From Paracamarosporium sp. OC-R06-R3 (taxonomy: Eukaryota > Ascomycota > Dothideomycetes > Pleosporales > Didymosphaeriaceae), in NCBI GenBank assembly GCA_019828545.1, contig JACVRA010000124.1, forward strand, positions 124,001 to 188,000: 64,000 nucleotides of DNA, in the 5' to 3' direction. Made by a program: the position numbers and the translations under genes. The first letter of the stretch is position 1, and each line of letters begins with the position of its first letter. This document shows positions 20,054 through 31,479 of this stretch, one piece after another. Under the pieces are notes generated by a model. It made no database searches. It was not told where the DNA came from and saw only the letters and a list, made by a program, of their open reading frames with translations.

Positions 20054-22899
20054 ATGGAGCCGACGCAGCAAGACAGGGCCGATGATGCGACCCGCGCGTG
20101 TTTTGCACGCTTTCGTTCGTGTATTGCTGCGCTAGATGTCGAGTACAAAGACCACGTCGAGGACTGGTTTACGGACCTAAAGCTGTGGGCCCACAGTGTG
20201 GGCGCCCTGGCTCAGGGAAAGGCGTCGCTGGACTGGCGACACAGTACAGACCCACGGCGTGTATTCGTCATCGCCGGCCTGCTGAACATGTTAGAGCGGT
20301 TTCTAGAGAGCTATAAGACGGCGGCCAAGCATGGAGACCAAGACGAGGCTGAAGAGGCCGAAAAGAGTATTGATGGGATGATAGACCAACTGGTGTGGAT
20401 TGGCTCTGTGATTTCACGGTCCGGAACGAGATCGCGACTGCAAACGGCCGACATGTTCTACGAGCGCGATAGAGCTGGGGAAGACAAGCTACAGTGTGAC
20501 CAGTTGCGAGCACATCTTATCTTCATCATCAACTCCAGAAAAACTGAACGCACCAGGTCTGAAGACGACATGAAGGATTTTCACAAAACGGAGCTCAACG
20601 AGATACAGAATCGGCTGGTGGAGGCTAATTTACGACGTTGGCACAAATTTCGATATGCCCAACGCCACTCTGACGTCCTCAGAGCCTCTCAAGCTGCTCA
20701 AAACATGCCAATGCATTTCATTCCAGAAGGCACGGAAGGCAGTGCATCTAGTTCCGCAGCAGAGCCGATGAATGTCCCCGCACCGCGAACTAATACTGCC
20801 GCCGTAAAGCAAAGAAACGAAGCTAACAATGATGACGAGACACGCACTACCGTTGGATTGTCACCCGCGGCGTCTGGGAGTGATGATGAAAGACTAGAGG
20901 GCCAACATACTCGACCGGCGAAGTCCACGATCTCGCCGGTCAACACACTCGCCGGGCCTGCTCGCATTGCAGAACCAAAGAAATCACAGACGCAACAAAA
21001 GACAGTGCTGTGCCCTTGTTGCTGCCAGGCCTTACCAGTAGAAGAAGCTGAGGATCCATACTCATGGGCGTAAGTATCCTACCCCTTCAAATCACTCGCT
21101 TTACTCACCCATGCAGGAAACACATGAAGAATGATATCAGACCATATACCTGCATCGTAGAAGACTGCCCTACACCGTATTGTCTCTACCTTACACGAGA
21201 CGAATGGAGAAACCACGTTCTATCCGACCACCGGCCAAAGTGGAGATGCTCCTGTTGCTCAGGAGTCCGTCCTATATTTCGATCTCTGCCGTCATTCATG
21301 GCTCACCTTGACCTAAATCATGAAAGCGAGGTCTCTGGTCCAAATTTTGAACGCATAGTGGCCAGTTCAAAATTTCATGACTTTGGCATAACCAACTGCC
21401 CTCTGTGCAACGAACACGGTCGCAAAGACTCTCTCGAGCTCATTGGGCACGTCCTTGGACACATCTACGAGTTTTCCATGTATGCTCTGCCCTGGCGAAC
21501 AACACCCCAGACAGTCCTAAAGAAACCAAACCGCACCTTCAATGACGTCGCTCCAGTACTTGATCCAGATGACAATGCAGCCGCCACTGAGATGCGGATG
21601 TTCAACCACATTAGGGTTCTAGAATGGGTCGAAGAACCTCATCCAAATGAGTACGACTTTACTCCCGAACAAAAGGCAACGATCCGTGCCCTTAATTGGG
21701 ACAATTACCAGGCCATGGATGATGAAAACAAAGGGGACCCCATCGTGGACGATCATTTCAGCCGCGCTGACATCGATTATTTCGAAGACTATTCTAGCAC
21801 GAGGCCGTTATCGATCTCCTCTAGTAGTGCGTATTCGAGTCATACCCAGGATGATCTTCAAGAAATGTACTTCGCTCTTGCCGGGACGACTATCTTCGAC
21901 GACAACGACGATGACGACGACGACGAGAACTTTCCTAACGAGGAGGATACCGAGGCAATGTACAAACAGGCGTTGCAAAGCTTTGAAGAGTTAGATGGAC
22001 CAGAGCACACATCGACACTCGATGCGGTCAATAACCTAGGCAAGCTCTACGCCGATCAAGGCAAGCTAAAGGAGGCGGAAGCCATGTACATTCGGGCGGT
22101 GGACAGCTACAATGACGTACTAGGACTTATGAATTCTGAAGCGTTGCCCACTATGAAAAATCCAGCGTCGACATACAACAGTCGAAGGAGCCGGGTTTAC
22201 CGTGCCATCGGGCTGTTTCAAGAACTGCTTGGCGAGGAAGATTCGATCATACTCCACAAGCTAGACTATCTTGCTTGGTATTATAAAGAAGAAGGGGAGC
22301 TATTCAAGGCAGTAAGGCTATTTGAGGAAGGAGTAGTACGGAGCAAGAAGACGTTTGGCGAGGACCATCTCGAGACGATCCATATGCTAAACGGCCTTGC
22401 TCGTACGCTCGGAGACCAAGGGGAGCTAGATAAAGCAGTAAAGATATTCGAGAAAATATTAGAACTGACAAAGAAGGCGCCGAGTGAGAGGTTCAAATAC
22501 ACATTCTCAGGGCTACACGACGTTGCTCGGACGCTCAGAGACCAAGGGAAGCTGGATAAGGCAGTAAAGATACTTGAGGATATACTGGAACTAACAAAAA
22601 GGACGCTGAATGAGAGAGATCCATACACAATCTCAGCGCTAATCGACCTTGTTCAGGTGCTCAAGGACCAAGGGGAGCTGGATAAGGCAGTCCAGAAATC
22701 CGAGGAAATCCGAGGATTGATAAAGAAGATTTTGGGCGAAGAGAGTCCGTACGCGATCTCGGAGCTGGAAAAGCTCGATGACATCCTTCATGGCTACAAG
22801 GGTGAGCGGAGGTGGGTGAGCGTAGTTAGGGAGCCAGACGAGGCAGCAAAGGTAGAGGAAGTGATAGAGAAGCCAAGGCCCTGTCTAGTAAAATCATGA
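20054..22899 (+). CDS. Receptor-like protein: helical N-domain, AcuF-type C2H2 fingers, TPR repeats
   Basis: Exons 20054-21069 and 21117-22899 (47-nt intron); 932 aa. Residues 14-125 form the helical domain shared with the short paralogues (RSCIAALDVEYKDHV, KASLDWRH, ESYKTA). About 126-315 is a charged, Ser/Ala-rich linker. About 318-470 is Cys/His-rich (CPCCCQ, YTCIVEDC, WRCSCC, NCPLCN, with paired His), resembling the AcuF-type C2H2 region of fungal multidomain proteins. An Asp-rich stretch lies near residue 600. About 618-880 contains tetratricopeptide repeats of the kinesin-light-chain type (repeated LGKLYADQGKLKEAEAMY and LRDQGKLDKAVKI patterns). No nucleotide-binding domain is seen, so it is not a full NLR. 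Such proteins are thought to act in signalling or recognition; no function is proven. It is adjacent to and divergent from the protease gene, start codons 349 bp apart. Confidence 0.82.
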
Positions 22900-24998
22900 T
22901 CCGCCATGTCTAAATCTGATCTCTTCTGAATGAGAGTTTCGGCGGACTCCATCAAGGTCTTGTTCGTTACAATTGTATTTTTGATGTCGTTGAGTGAAGT
23001 CCTAATTGGTCCTATATTCCGTTAGCATAAACAATAATCTCTCTTATTACGGCGGTTGTTCCGTTACGCGCATACACGCATCAGCAATCTGTGAAGCATT
23101 TTCCAGTATAATGTACATAGTGTAATGAGCCCCATAGGAGGGGGTGTCTTGCGACTACAAGCTCGCTTACTTTGAGCTAGTAGATCTCAGCATTTAGCTA
23201 TTAGCTGCAAGTAGTAAGGAGCGTCCTAGGGTCTCTACCAAAGGTCGCTTGCGCAAAGGGTGAGGCCAACGTTGCTAAATACTGTAATCAGCGCCCCTCT
23301 CTGCTTCCCTCCATATTCCCTCGTCCCGCACGAAGGACAAAGATAGCCAACCCCGCAACCACGCCCGCGCGCATGCATTTGCATCTCATAGGCATGCATG
23401 ATACCATAGACTTTTATTGATACCGTATGAGCCAAACACCAATCACTGACCGTCCATCGTCCCGATGACCCACTTTTACGCTCTTTCCTGTTTCCCGATT
23501 AGCTCTCAGCACTCCCTGCTCATACGGTATCAGCAAACGTCTACGGTATATTTTTGTGGGTTCGTGGCGTGCGGGGTCGCGGACGGTCTGGACTGCGGGG
23601 TTCTAGGCTCGGCTCAGCCTTGTGGATAGGATAGTAGTGTTGATGGGAAAATAAGAATTACGATACTGGTTGTGTGCGGGGTTAAATATTTGAAATTCGC
23701 TTTGTACGGGTATGCCATGGGATGCTTTTCAGTGGAAGTACAGATATTGGGTGCGAAGCATAGTTAGAAAACCCGATCGAAATTGAAGGCGAGGCATTTG
23801 CTTGGAGACGAGCGGAAAAACTGCAGACAATGCTGGAATATTCTGCGATAGGTTGCCATCTAGCTCGCCTGTGCAGATCATATGGACCAGGATGGACATG
23901 TAGTGGTGTATTAGATGTTGATGAAGTAGCTATGGGGATGAATCAATCTACTTGCTTAGGGTAGTTTGCTGTGTCTCCGGTCTTCTATATTTATGACCTA
24001 TAATTAATGTAGCATGTTTGAGAGTACCGCAAATCATTATATGGTGTATTCCTGATGTGCAGACAAGAACCAAGCTCGACACATAGTGATACATATACAA
24101 TATAAAGTATATGACCCTCGCATTGAAAAAAAAGCTCGACACAAATGGTAGGCTGACCTAGTTAGTCATTGATCTTGAATCTTTGCGCATCATTAGCTTT
24201 TGCTGATTTATACGATTACTCTTCCTCGAATATTAATTGGTAGTTCCATCGACTGGGATTGCCAAAGTATCGTGAGGGCCAACATCGTTGCGCTTACATG
24301 GTTGAAGTGGTACCGATGAATCGTCTGCTGCTTGGATGCAGGATATATCTTCGTGAGCATGGTGCGTCGGACACTACTTATGAAGCTCATATTTGAAAAT
24401 AGGGATGAGCTGCAACGCCTTTGTTTGGAACTAGGTAGTATACAATCTCGCTAACAGATAACTGGAAATCTGCATGACGACGGACGTCTCGACTCAATAT
24501 ATTAGAGGAAGTGGCTGTTGCTAATACTATAACCTTCTTAAGGGTCATCCTTCACTTGCCTGGTATCAGTGCTATGATATGGTAAGAGAGTAACTACGAG
24601 ACGACGTACAGCGTTACAAGCTCTTTAAGTCACTTGAGGCTTTTCAACAAGAACGTGGCTTAGCACACCGTATTTAGCTACTCGTTCAACAACGGACAGC
24701 GTGGTCTTTACCGGTCCGTTTGCTAAAGAACCTTGTGTCAAAATAGAACTAGAAAGACACTTAATCCCTTGCCAGCGGTCCGTTGTAGGCGCGAACAATG
24801 TAATACCTTTGTAACCCCATACTCCCTTCTTCAATTACAATAAACCTAAATATAGAGGTGGTTTTAGTAATAGTAAACTGAATTCTTCTACATAAGTAGG
24901 GCTTCAGCGTTTGTAATAATCTCAGATCCTACACACACCCGTTGACAACAACCTCCACTAGCATAGTAGGACATTTGAAGAAATCACAACACATTACG
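22900..24998. other. Gene-free interval
   Basis: 2.1 kb with only short interrupted frames. No recognisable gene, tRNA or repeat family. The last 40 bases (taggacatttgaagaaatca, then caacacatt) are the leader shared with the other paralogues and belong to the gene at 24999. Confidence 0.5.
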
Positions 24999-25424
24999 AT
25001 GGACCCGAAGCAACAGGAAAAGACCGAGTCAATTGATGAAGCGGCCGGAAATGTGATGAAGCCGACACGACAAGACAAGGCCAGTGATGGGATGCGCGCG
25101 TGTTTGAAGCGTTTTGAGTCGTGTATTGCCGCTCTAAACGGCGAGCATAAAGAACACCTTGAGAACCAGCGTTCAAGATTTGCCACATGGGCCGAAAGTG
25201 TGGACGTAATCCTGATCGGAGAAACGTCTTTTTTGGACTGGCTGCTCGACCTACACATTAATGCTCATTTAATGATTACTTCCCAGTTTCTCATAATGGA
25301 GAGGCTTGTGGAGGGTTACAAGAAGGCGGTCGTAGAGCACAACCAAGACGAGATCGAAGATTGCAAAGAGTGTATTGATGAGATGATAAACCAAGTAATG
25401 TGGTTAGTCCATAGCTCAGCTTAA
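24999..25424 (+). CDS. Short stand-alone protein, N-terminal-domain paralogue with doubled leader
   Basis: Single exon, 141 aa. Closest of the three short proteins to the N-domain of the protein at 20054: RACLKRFESCIAALNGEHKE against RACFARFRSCIAALDVEYKD, then FLDWLLDL and VEGYKKAV, CIDEMINQVMWL against SIDGMIDQLVWI. It stops just after this point, where the large protein continues into its linker. The N terminus has two successive leader-like segments, MDPKQQEKTE and, 20 residues later, MKPTRQDKAS. This looks like an internal duplication of the paralogue start. No signal peptide, zinc finger or TPR. Function unknown. Confidence 0.8.
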   Translation: MDPKQQEKTESIDEAAGNVMKPTRQDKASDGMRACLKRFESCIAALNGEHKEHLENQRSRFATWAESVDVILIGETSFLDWLLDLHINAHLMITSQFLIMERLVEGYKKAVVEHNQDEIEDCKECIDEMINQVMWLVHSSA

Positions 25425-25439
25425 CTTCCTTGAAGGAAA

Positions 25440-25930
25440 TTGTAGCTGCAAGCTCTTAACTGGTCCCATGAGCGCGATTGTTTTGTTGTGGCTAAAGCCG
25501 GGTAGGAAGAGGCGATTCGCCATAGCGCAGATCGTACTAAGCCATCTACCTAAGCCAGTCCCCTTTATTAGTTACTGCATATGATTTTTGAATTGAAGCC
25601 TTAGTAGGTCGTTGACCAGATGAGTGGCTGATGGATGAAACAAGTCGCTGGCCTTCTGTTTTCTGCTCACTTTTGTATCTGTTGTTTCTTGTTGTTTACT
25701 TCTCTTTACTTCTCTTTACTGCTGTTTACTGCTGTTTACTTCTAGAAAGCTTCTGTTATTCCTTGTTGTTTACTTCTCTTTACTGCTGTTCACTTCTAGA
25801 AAGCTTCTATGAGAAGATATAAAGCAGTCCTTTGCTTTTGCTATAGATAGAAATCAACCATTCAACCACTTCAGATTTCCAATAACAGCATACTACTTCC
25901 ACAGCCTCGCACCTATAACTTATCAATATA
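25440..25930. repeat. 3' flank related to 14766-15010, with simple tandem repeats
   Basis: Contains tandem copies of tttacttctctttactgctg and acttctagaaagcttct at about 25680-25810, then the aaccacttcagatttccaat word shared with the flank at 14945. No coding frame. Confidence 0.6.
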
Positions 25931-26089
25931 CAAGGTGTAGTGTATTCATCTTGTCACAGAGTCCTTCTCTAATGAACTAACGATGCACGGTCATATGTAG
26001 ATCACAACACCCTTCACCGCAGCATTCCTCGGAATACATGTCGCAACAGCCACCATTTTTACAGCACTGATTGAGCCCTACACAGGCTT

Positions 26090-26335
26090 TGCCGGGTTGC
26101 TCGCAGCATATTCTCGCGGCTTTGCATCTTGCAGCTTTGCATCTCACAGCTTTGCATCTCACAGCTTTGCACCTCAAATGGGCTAGATGAGTGGACGCGT
26201 AGACTAGTGCCAAACGCTAAGCCGTGAATCCCATACGCTAAGGCTGACGCGGGGTAGGCTAGGGCCAGCTGGTGACTGAAGACGCCATCGGGCTGAAGGA
26301 GCTACGCGGGGCACCAGTGTAGAAGATGCCATGCT
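26090..26335 (-). repeat. Dispersed repeat, composite family A, inverted copy
   Basis: A short minisatellite (agctttgcatctcac units) at 26113-26180, then the reverse complement of the block at 31485-31635: ctaaggctgacgcggggtag, gactgaagacgccatcgggc, tgaaggagctacgcggggca. It is degenerate at both ends. Confidence 0.78.
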
Positions 26336-26875
26336 CCGAATGCTTGAATGCTGATTCTTGCAAGCCATCTCTAGAAAATGATGGCCGATCACAGTCTTAT
26401 TAGGAACTGGGTATTCTTAGTTATAGTGAAGGCCAGCCCAAGATGGGATATAATTCTGTCGATTCTCTCGCTTTGCCCTATGACTAGACATAAAGAGTTT
26501 TGCAATGTATGCCTACTCATACTGAGCAAAAGCCACACGCGCAAGGTCAACGGAAATGATTATAATTCCCAAGCCCGTGTCCCAACCCTAATAATTGGCA
26601 AGAATTAGCTCCGTATACATTGACAAATTCAACGACCGAAACCTCCACGGATAAACGTAAGAAATGAAGAATCCCCGTGCATACACGTAATCTTTTATCA
26701 GACTATACTATAGTGCTAGGCCTTAGAACACATCAACCGGTCCCCCTTTGTTTCCTAATCGGATCTTGAGTTTATATCGCCCCAGATCTTCGAAATTGTC
26801 GTCGCGAATCACAAATGCAACCGCACATTGCCATACAGCTGTATCATAACCTCGCTGAAAGCTTACGCCATAATG

Positions 26876-29517
26876 TTATTCGGGGAATGACAATGTCGGT
26901 CCTTTCGTCTGAAAAGGTGATGTAGGATCAAGCTGATCTTTATGAACCGTCTTGCCGTGCTGCATGGTCTCCACGTGAGGTTCAGGTTGCGCAATATCTC
27001 CAGATGAAAATTCGGCCTGTCCCTGAGTCTCCTGGGAAGTACCGGTTTGGACCCGAGTCTCTTGTGGAGTTTCGGCTTGCTCGGCTTGTTCAGTATCTAC
27101 GAAAGACTCGACTTTCGAAGCCGCCGTAATAGAAGGGGACGAGGGACTTTCCAGCAGTGTGGTAGCTTCCACACATTTGCAAGGGCGCTTCGATTCAAGC
27201 GGCAAATCTGCAAGCTCCACGTCTTCTGTAGTTGCAGGTATTTCTTTATCGAGGCGTTCCCATGTCCCTTCATCGTGAGCCTCATATGCGCGACGTAGAA
27301 GCTGGAATGTGCCGTCTTGGATCCAGGCATCGATGCGAGGGGCAAGTAAACCTCTAACTTTACGCCGATAAATGAGGAATTTTAGGAGGATGAAATCTAG
27401 GGCGGTGACGACGACGCAGAATGTGGTCACGAATGCTAACGCGAAGACGTTAATGTTTCTTTTGAGCGTTAGTATACCATAGTACGAAAAGGGTGGGCCG
27501 CTTAATTGACATGTCAGAGGGAAGTCTTACACGAATCCTCCGGGACTTTGCATCAGTTGCAGTCCACATAAATTCCTCTCAGCTTCTGTGTAGTTGGTTT
27601 TCAATATTGTCGCCGCACCCAGGTCCAGGGTCGAACGACCAACAGCATGAATTGATAAGGCGATCTGTAACTGGGCTCGCGCATTGTTCTCTAATGATTC
27701 GAACTCTCGGATCCATTGATTATTAGGGAATGGCGGGTTTAAGCGGCCCGTCCTTAGCCGAGTAGGTGAGATAAAATCTGCTGCAGTGGAACTTTCGTGC
27801 GTATAGAGCAAGTCCACAAGGAGCCTTAGAAGCGCTGACTGGAATTCATTTGCACCTGGAAAGTCCGATGCAGGTTGTTCTGGTGGCAGGCCTTGCAGAT
27901 GCGTACAAGTATCATCCTGACCCTCATGGGCGAAGCAAAATTGATACTGCGGTATGCTTGAGTTAGCGGCGTAGTACTTGATATATGCATAAAAACTTAC
28001 TCGATATTGGCAACCAAATGCGAACATAGGCGAATCTGGAGCGTAAAGCGTTTCATTTGCGGTTGTAGCCATATAGGAGGCAGCGTTGTGTGCTGGGAAC
28101 AGAAGATCATCTACTGGTGCCATATAGTGCACACCGCTCATCGCGATGAGATATACTATTAGGTCGCTATCGTTACTATTCAACTGAGGAATAGGGTAAA
28201 ATTCACTGTAATCCGATGAAATGTAGTAATTCCTGGCACTGGTATACAGATTTAGCCCCTCATAGGCGGTTTATACAGATAGTGTAACACTTACGTAATG
28301 CCTATACGTAGACTGTTGCTGCCTGGCGTAAACCCGAGTAGCATCGTCTCATTACCACTACCATCATTAACAGTCCTCCCCAGTTCTATCTTCATGACCT
28401 GTACTTGTGTGCACAACTTTTGATTGAAGCGTTGTATCTGCTCATCTTCAGAATAATACGAACTGTTCTTAATACTGACATGGTCACGAAGTTCGAGCAC
28501 AGCGCACGATGTTCTTCGTCGAAATTTCATATTATCTCTGGTTGCGAGATTGAGACCAAAATCCTTATTCATATCCATTAAGCCCGTGTCAATAGTGAGG
28601 CCCGGCTGAGAAACGTTCTTACATAGAGGAGTTGCAAAGGGGCATGACGTTCTTTCTAGTCGGTAAGGTAGCCTCGGACGAGTAAAGATCCTACAACGTT
28701 CCGGTACTGTGGTCGTGTTTGCATAGCAGTCCCTCGCGTATGAATCTGCTAGCACGGATACTTTGTCCCTGTAGGCAGTGTAGTAATCGTCAGTGCCACG
28801 CATTGCATCCACATCAACTAGACCGCAATGAGGGCTTTCAACGAGAACAGTGACTAAACACAACAGCACATTAGTTTCATGGAATTATTGAACGAAGGTA
28901 CTCCAACTTGTAGCTCGGCCAAGGGAACAAAAATAAAGACATATTCTCTATATGCAGATTATACGTACTGTTGGAGCTGTCCACAAGGGAGGACGAGAAA
29001 ATCCCAACCACGACTGTTGCGGCCGCAAATAACAATGCAAGAATAGTAAGTGGCAATGAGCGTAAAAGAGTCCGGTTGACACGCTTTCTCCATACCCACC
29101 ACAGCTTTAACCAGTCTGAGAGCGCTACAGCGGGCGCTGGGAGGGTTCGCATTAGAGCTTGCTGCTGTCTATATAGACCGTCCGTAGGATGCTGTTTTAC
29201 TTGAGTCTGGTGGTATCCAAAGATAAAAAGGTTCCAAAGATGACTAGTCCCAAACGTTGTTAGGACAGCCATCAGAGCGACCACTAAATTCCCAGTCTGG
29301 GTGTCTGTTGTGATGGTTTGGCCCATAACGGGGCCTTGGGCATTGTTGACCTTTTGTATGTATTAGTAGATATAAGAACTCACAAAAGCTGAGAGACGTA
29401 TAATCGAAGAGTTATGGCTACACAGTAAATAGATACGAAAACTTCTCTCGATTACAATAAAGAAAATGCACTCACCCAAAAACCACGTTTAACGAACTCT
29501 GAATTAAGCTGCGACAT
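26876..29517 (-). CDS. Large uncharacterised fungal membrane protein with Cys-rich ectodomain
   Basis: Minus-strand exons 29517-29476, 29350-28969, 28853-28295, 28238-28001, 27946-27531, 27458-26876; 739 aa. All five introns splice in frame; two are 115-125 nt, the others 54-72. It starts MSQLNSEFVKRGFW. Membrane segments: NLVVALMAVLTTFGTSHLWN near residue 35, LPLTILALLFAAATVVVGIF near 125, and FVTTFCVVVTALDFILLKFL near 560. Between the second and third lies a region of about 400 residues with many Cys and N-glycosylation sites, so probably outside the cell. The cytosolic C-terminal tail of about 170 residues is Gln/Glu/Thr-rich with TPQETRVQTGTSQETQG-type repeats. I recognise the layout of a lineage-specific fungal family but know no function. 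Not the DUF3176 protein at 9.9 kb. Confidence 0.75.
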
Positions 29518-30536
29518 GTTGCTTTACGGAATGGCCAGCACCGTTAGAAAGACTAGTAGAACTATTGATGTTATATATGCAGTTCGCCCTTTGCCAAAGC
29601 AGACCCAAGCTCCATATCTTTCGACTTCACGACTTTGCGCCCCATTGAGTGGATGCTCATGAGTTTATTCTGGGGCCAACTTGGGTCGGAAATGACATTG
29701 CCGATGATTGAATCCAAACTTCGGGGATATCGTTCGTCGGCTATCCTCCAGTCGCACGCCGGCCCCAAATGATATGCAGCGCGTCACCGGCAGAACGACT
29801 ACTTACTGGTTTGGCCACATATCATGCATACCTAGGTACCATAGATATGCATGGAACTCTGTGAGACATCATGCTGTGAGATGTAATGAATTCCCAAGCC
29901 ACAAATATTCATTGCAGAATTGCTTCAGTACATATGTAATGTGGGGAGAGCCAAGCAAAGTTTGCAATTAGTAACGAGTTACTTGCTGCACATGTCATGA
30001 CTCGCTAGCAATGAAGAGCTGCACAGAAAATGAAATCAGAATGTAGCCTTCCGTGTACAAGGCTGAAAACCCGAATACTTGGTTTTACCGAAAAGGTGTG
30101 CCAGTACGCGTTTTGATTGGTTTCCATCGTCATGGGCATTCCTCCAGCATATAAACTACCGCCCCATATTGTTAATTTTACTTATTGCATGGTTGTTATG
30201 AGAAAGCCTCTCAATGGCTTGCGTACGATGCTGATCAAAGTCTGGTTCCACCGTTGATCCCTAGTTCTTAGCGGCTGCCAATCTATACATGTGCGAGTCT
30301 GCCTGCCCCAAACGACGTGGCTTGACGGCAGAGGACATTTGATCTGGAGTCGGGGAATACAAAAGGTGGTTTGTATACCATTTTGGGAGTTGATGATCTT
30401 AGGTCAAACCTTCGCAGATGAAACTAGCATTGACACATCGCAGACATTGCGGTCTTTCGCAGTCGCATTTGACTTTTTAAGAACGACAAGTCCAACAGCT
30501 TGATGAGAAGAGTCAGCAGTGAATATTCGTCGTTAG
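29518..30536. other. Gene-free interval
   Basis: Promoter side of the membrane-protein gene, then about 900 bp in which I see no gene, RNA or repeat copy. Confidence 0.45.
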
Positions 30537-31015
30537 CTCAGCTACGCGAGGCACCAGTGTGGAAGGACGCGGCTTTGCATCTTGCGGCTTTGCATCTTGC
30601 GGCTTTGCATCTCACAGCTTTGCACCTTACAGCTTTGCACCTTGCGCCTTTGCGCCTTGCGCCTTTGCGCCTCTTGGGCCTTCGCACATCGCAGCTTTGG
30701 CCCCTCTCTCACAGCCTCCTTCACGGCTTTTGCGCCTCTCGAGCTTTTGCGCCTCTCGCAGCTTTTGCACCTTGCGCTGTGCTAAGCCCCAGCACCGCCA
30801 AATTCCTCCAGCACCGCCAAATCCCCAGCACCGCCTCTACTCTACATGCAATGTATAACGCTTCCTTGCCAGACTATTGCAACTCATATCTGTATCGCAT
30901 AATGCGCGCGTTTAGCGCTATTACTGGTAGCATACCCCTGGTAGCCGCATTCTTGCACCAGCTATCGTCGGGATGGGCGCCGTGGATTGCGACGATGCTG
31001 GGTGATCCACCATCT
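30537..31015. repeat. Composite family A copy with extended minisatellite
   Basis: Begins with an inverted stub of the A block (gctacgcgaggcaccagtgt, 30541-30560). At 30568-30775 follows a 15-bp minisatellite (ggctttgcatcttgc units drifting to gcgcctttgcgcctt), and then acatgcaatgtataacg. It closes with tcgggatgggcgccgtggat, which matches the block at 31866-31920 inverted. The long open frame here is a by-product of the 15-bp period. Confidence 0.8.
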
Positions 31016-31023
31016 TTATAATA

Positions 31024-31100
31024 AATCTATCTTCTATCTTCTATCTTCTATATAATAAATCTTCTTCTTCTTCTTCTTCTTCTACTATATAATAAATAGA
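31024..31100. repeat. Microsatellite (ctatctt / cttctt / atataataaat)
   Basis: Imperfect tctatct, ttc and tataataaat runs directly after the repeat copy ending near 31015. Simple-sequence DNA, no coding value. Confidence 0.85.
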
Positions 31101-31479
31101 GTAAATCGGTCTCAAGATCTAAGGACCTGCACGCCTTGTTTTTAGTATCGTACGACGCGTAAAAATCGCCTCTAACTTTATTTTACCCTCCGATTAGGGG
31201 TTTTTGGCTTGTAGGAGGCGCTATCGCCTTGCAAAGTTGATAGTTTTCGTCCGTGCATGCTCGCTAACGCTCTCGCGAACTTCTTCTACGAGTCTTGGCG
31301 GACTTTTGGTGTTGTCCTTTATTACTGCTAGCCTATCTGTTGGCCCTATCCATCACCCCTATCCATAACCTCTTAGCAAATCACCCCTGGCCCTATCCAC
31401 TGGCATAAGTCTAAACAAATAAGCACTACAAGGTGAGCACCTGCCTCCACTAGTGCCTGCCTCCGCTAGTGCCTGTGTA

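Noticed and set aside
20054..22899. Full NLR immune receptor
   Set aside because: N-domain, zinc fingers and TPRs are present but no P-loop or NB-ARC/NACHT motif can be found.
30500..31021. 173-codon frame rich in LHLAALHL-type repeats
   Set aside because: Direct product of the 15-bp minisatellite; the period is a multiple of three, so any frame stays open.
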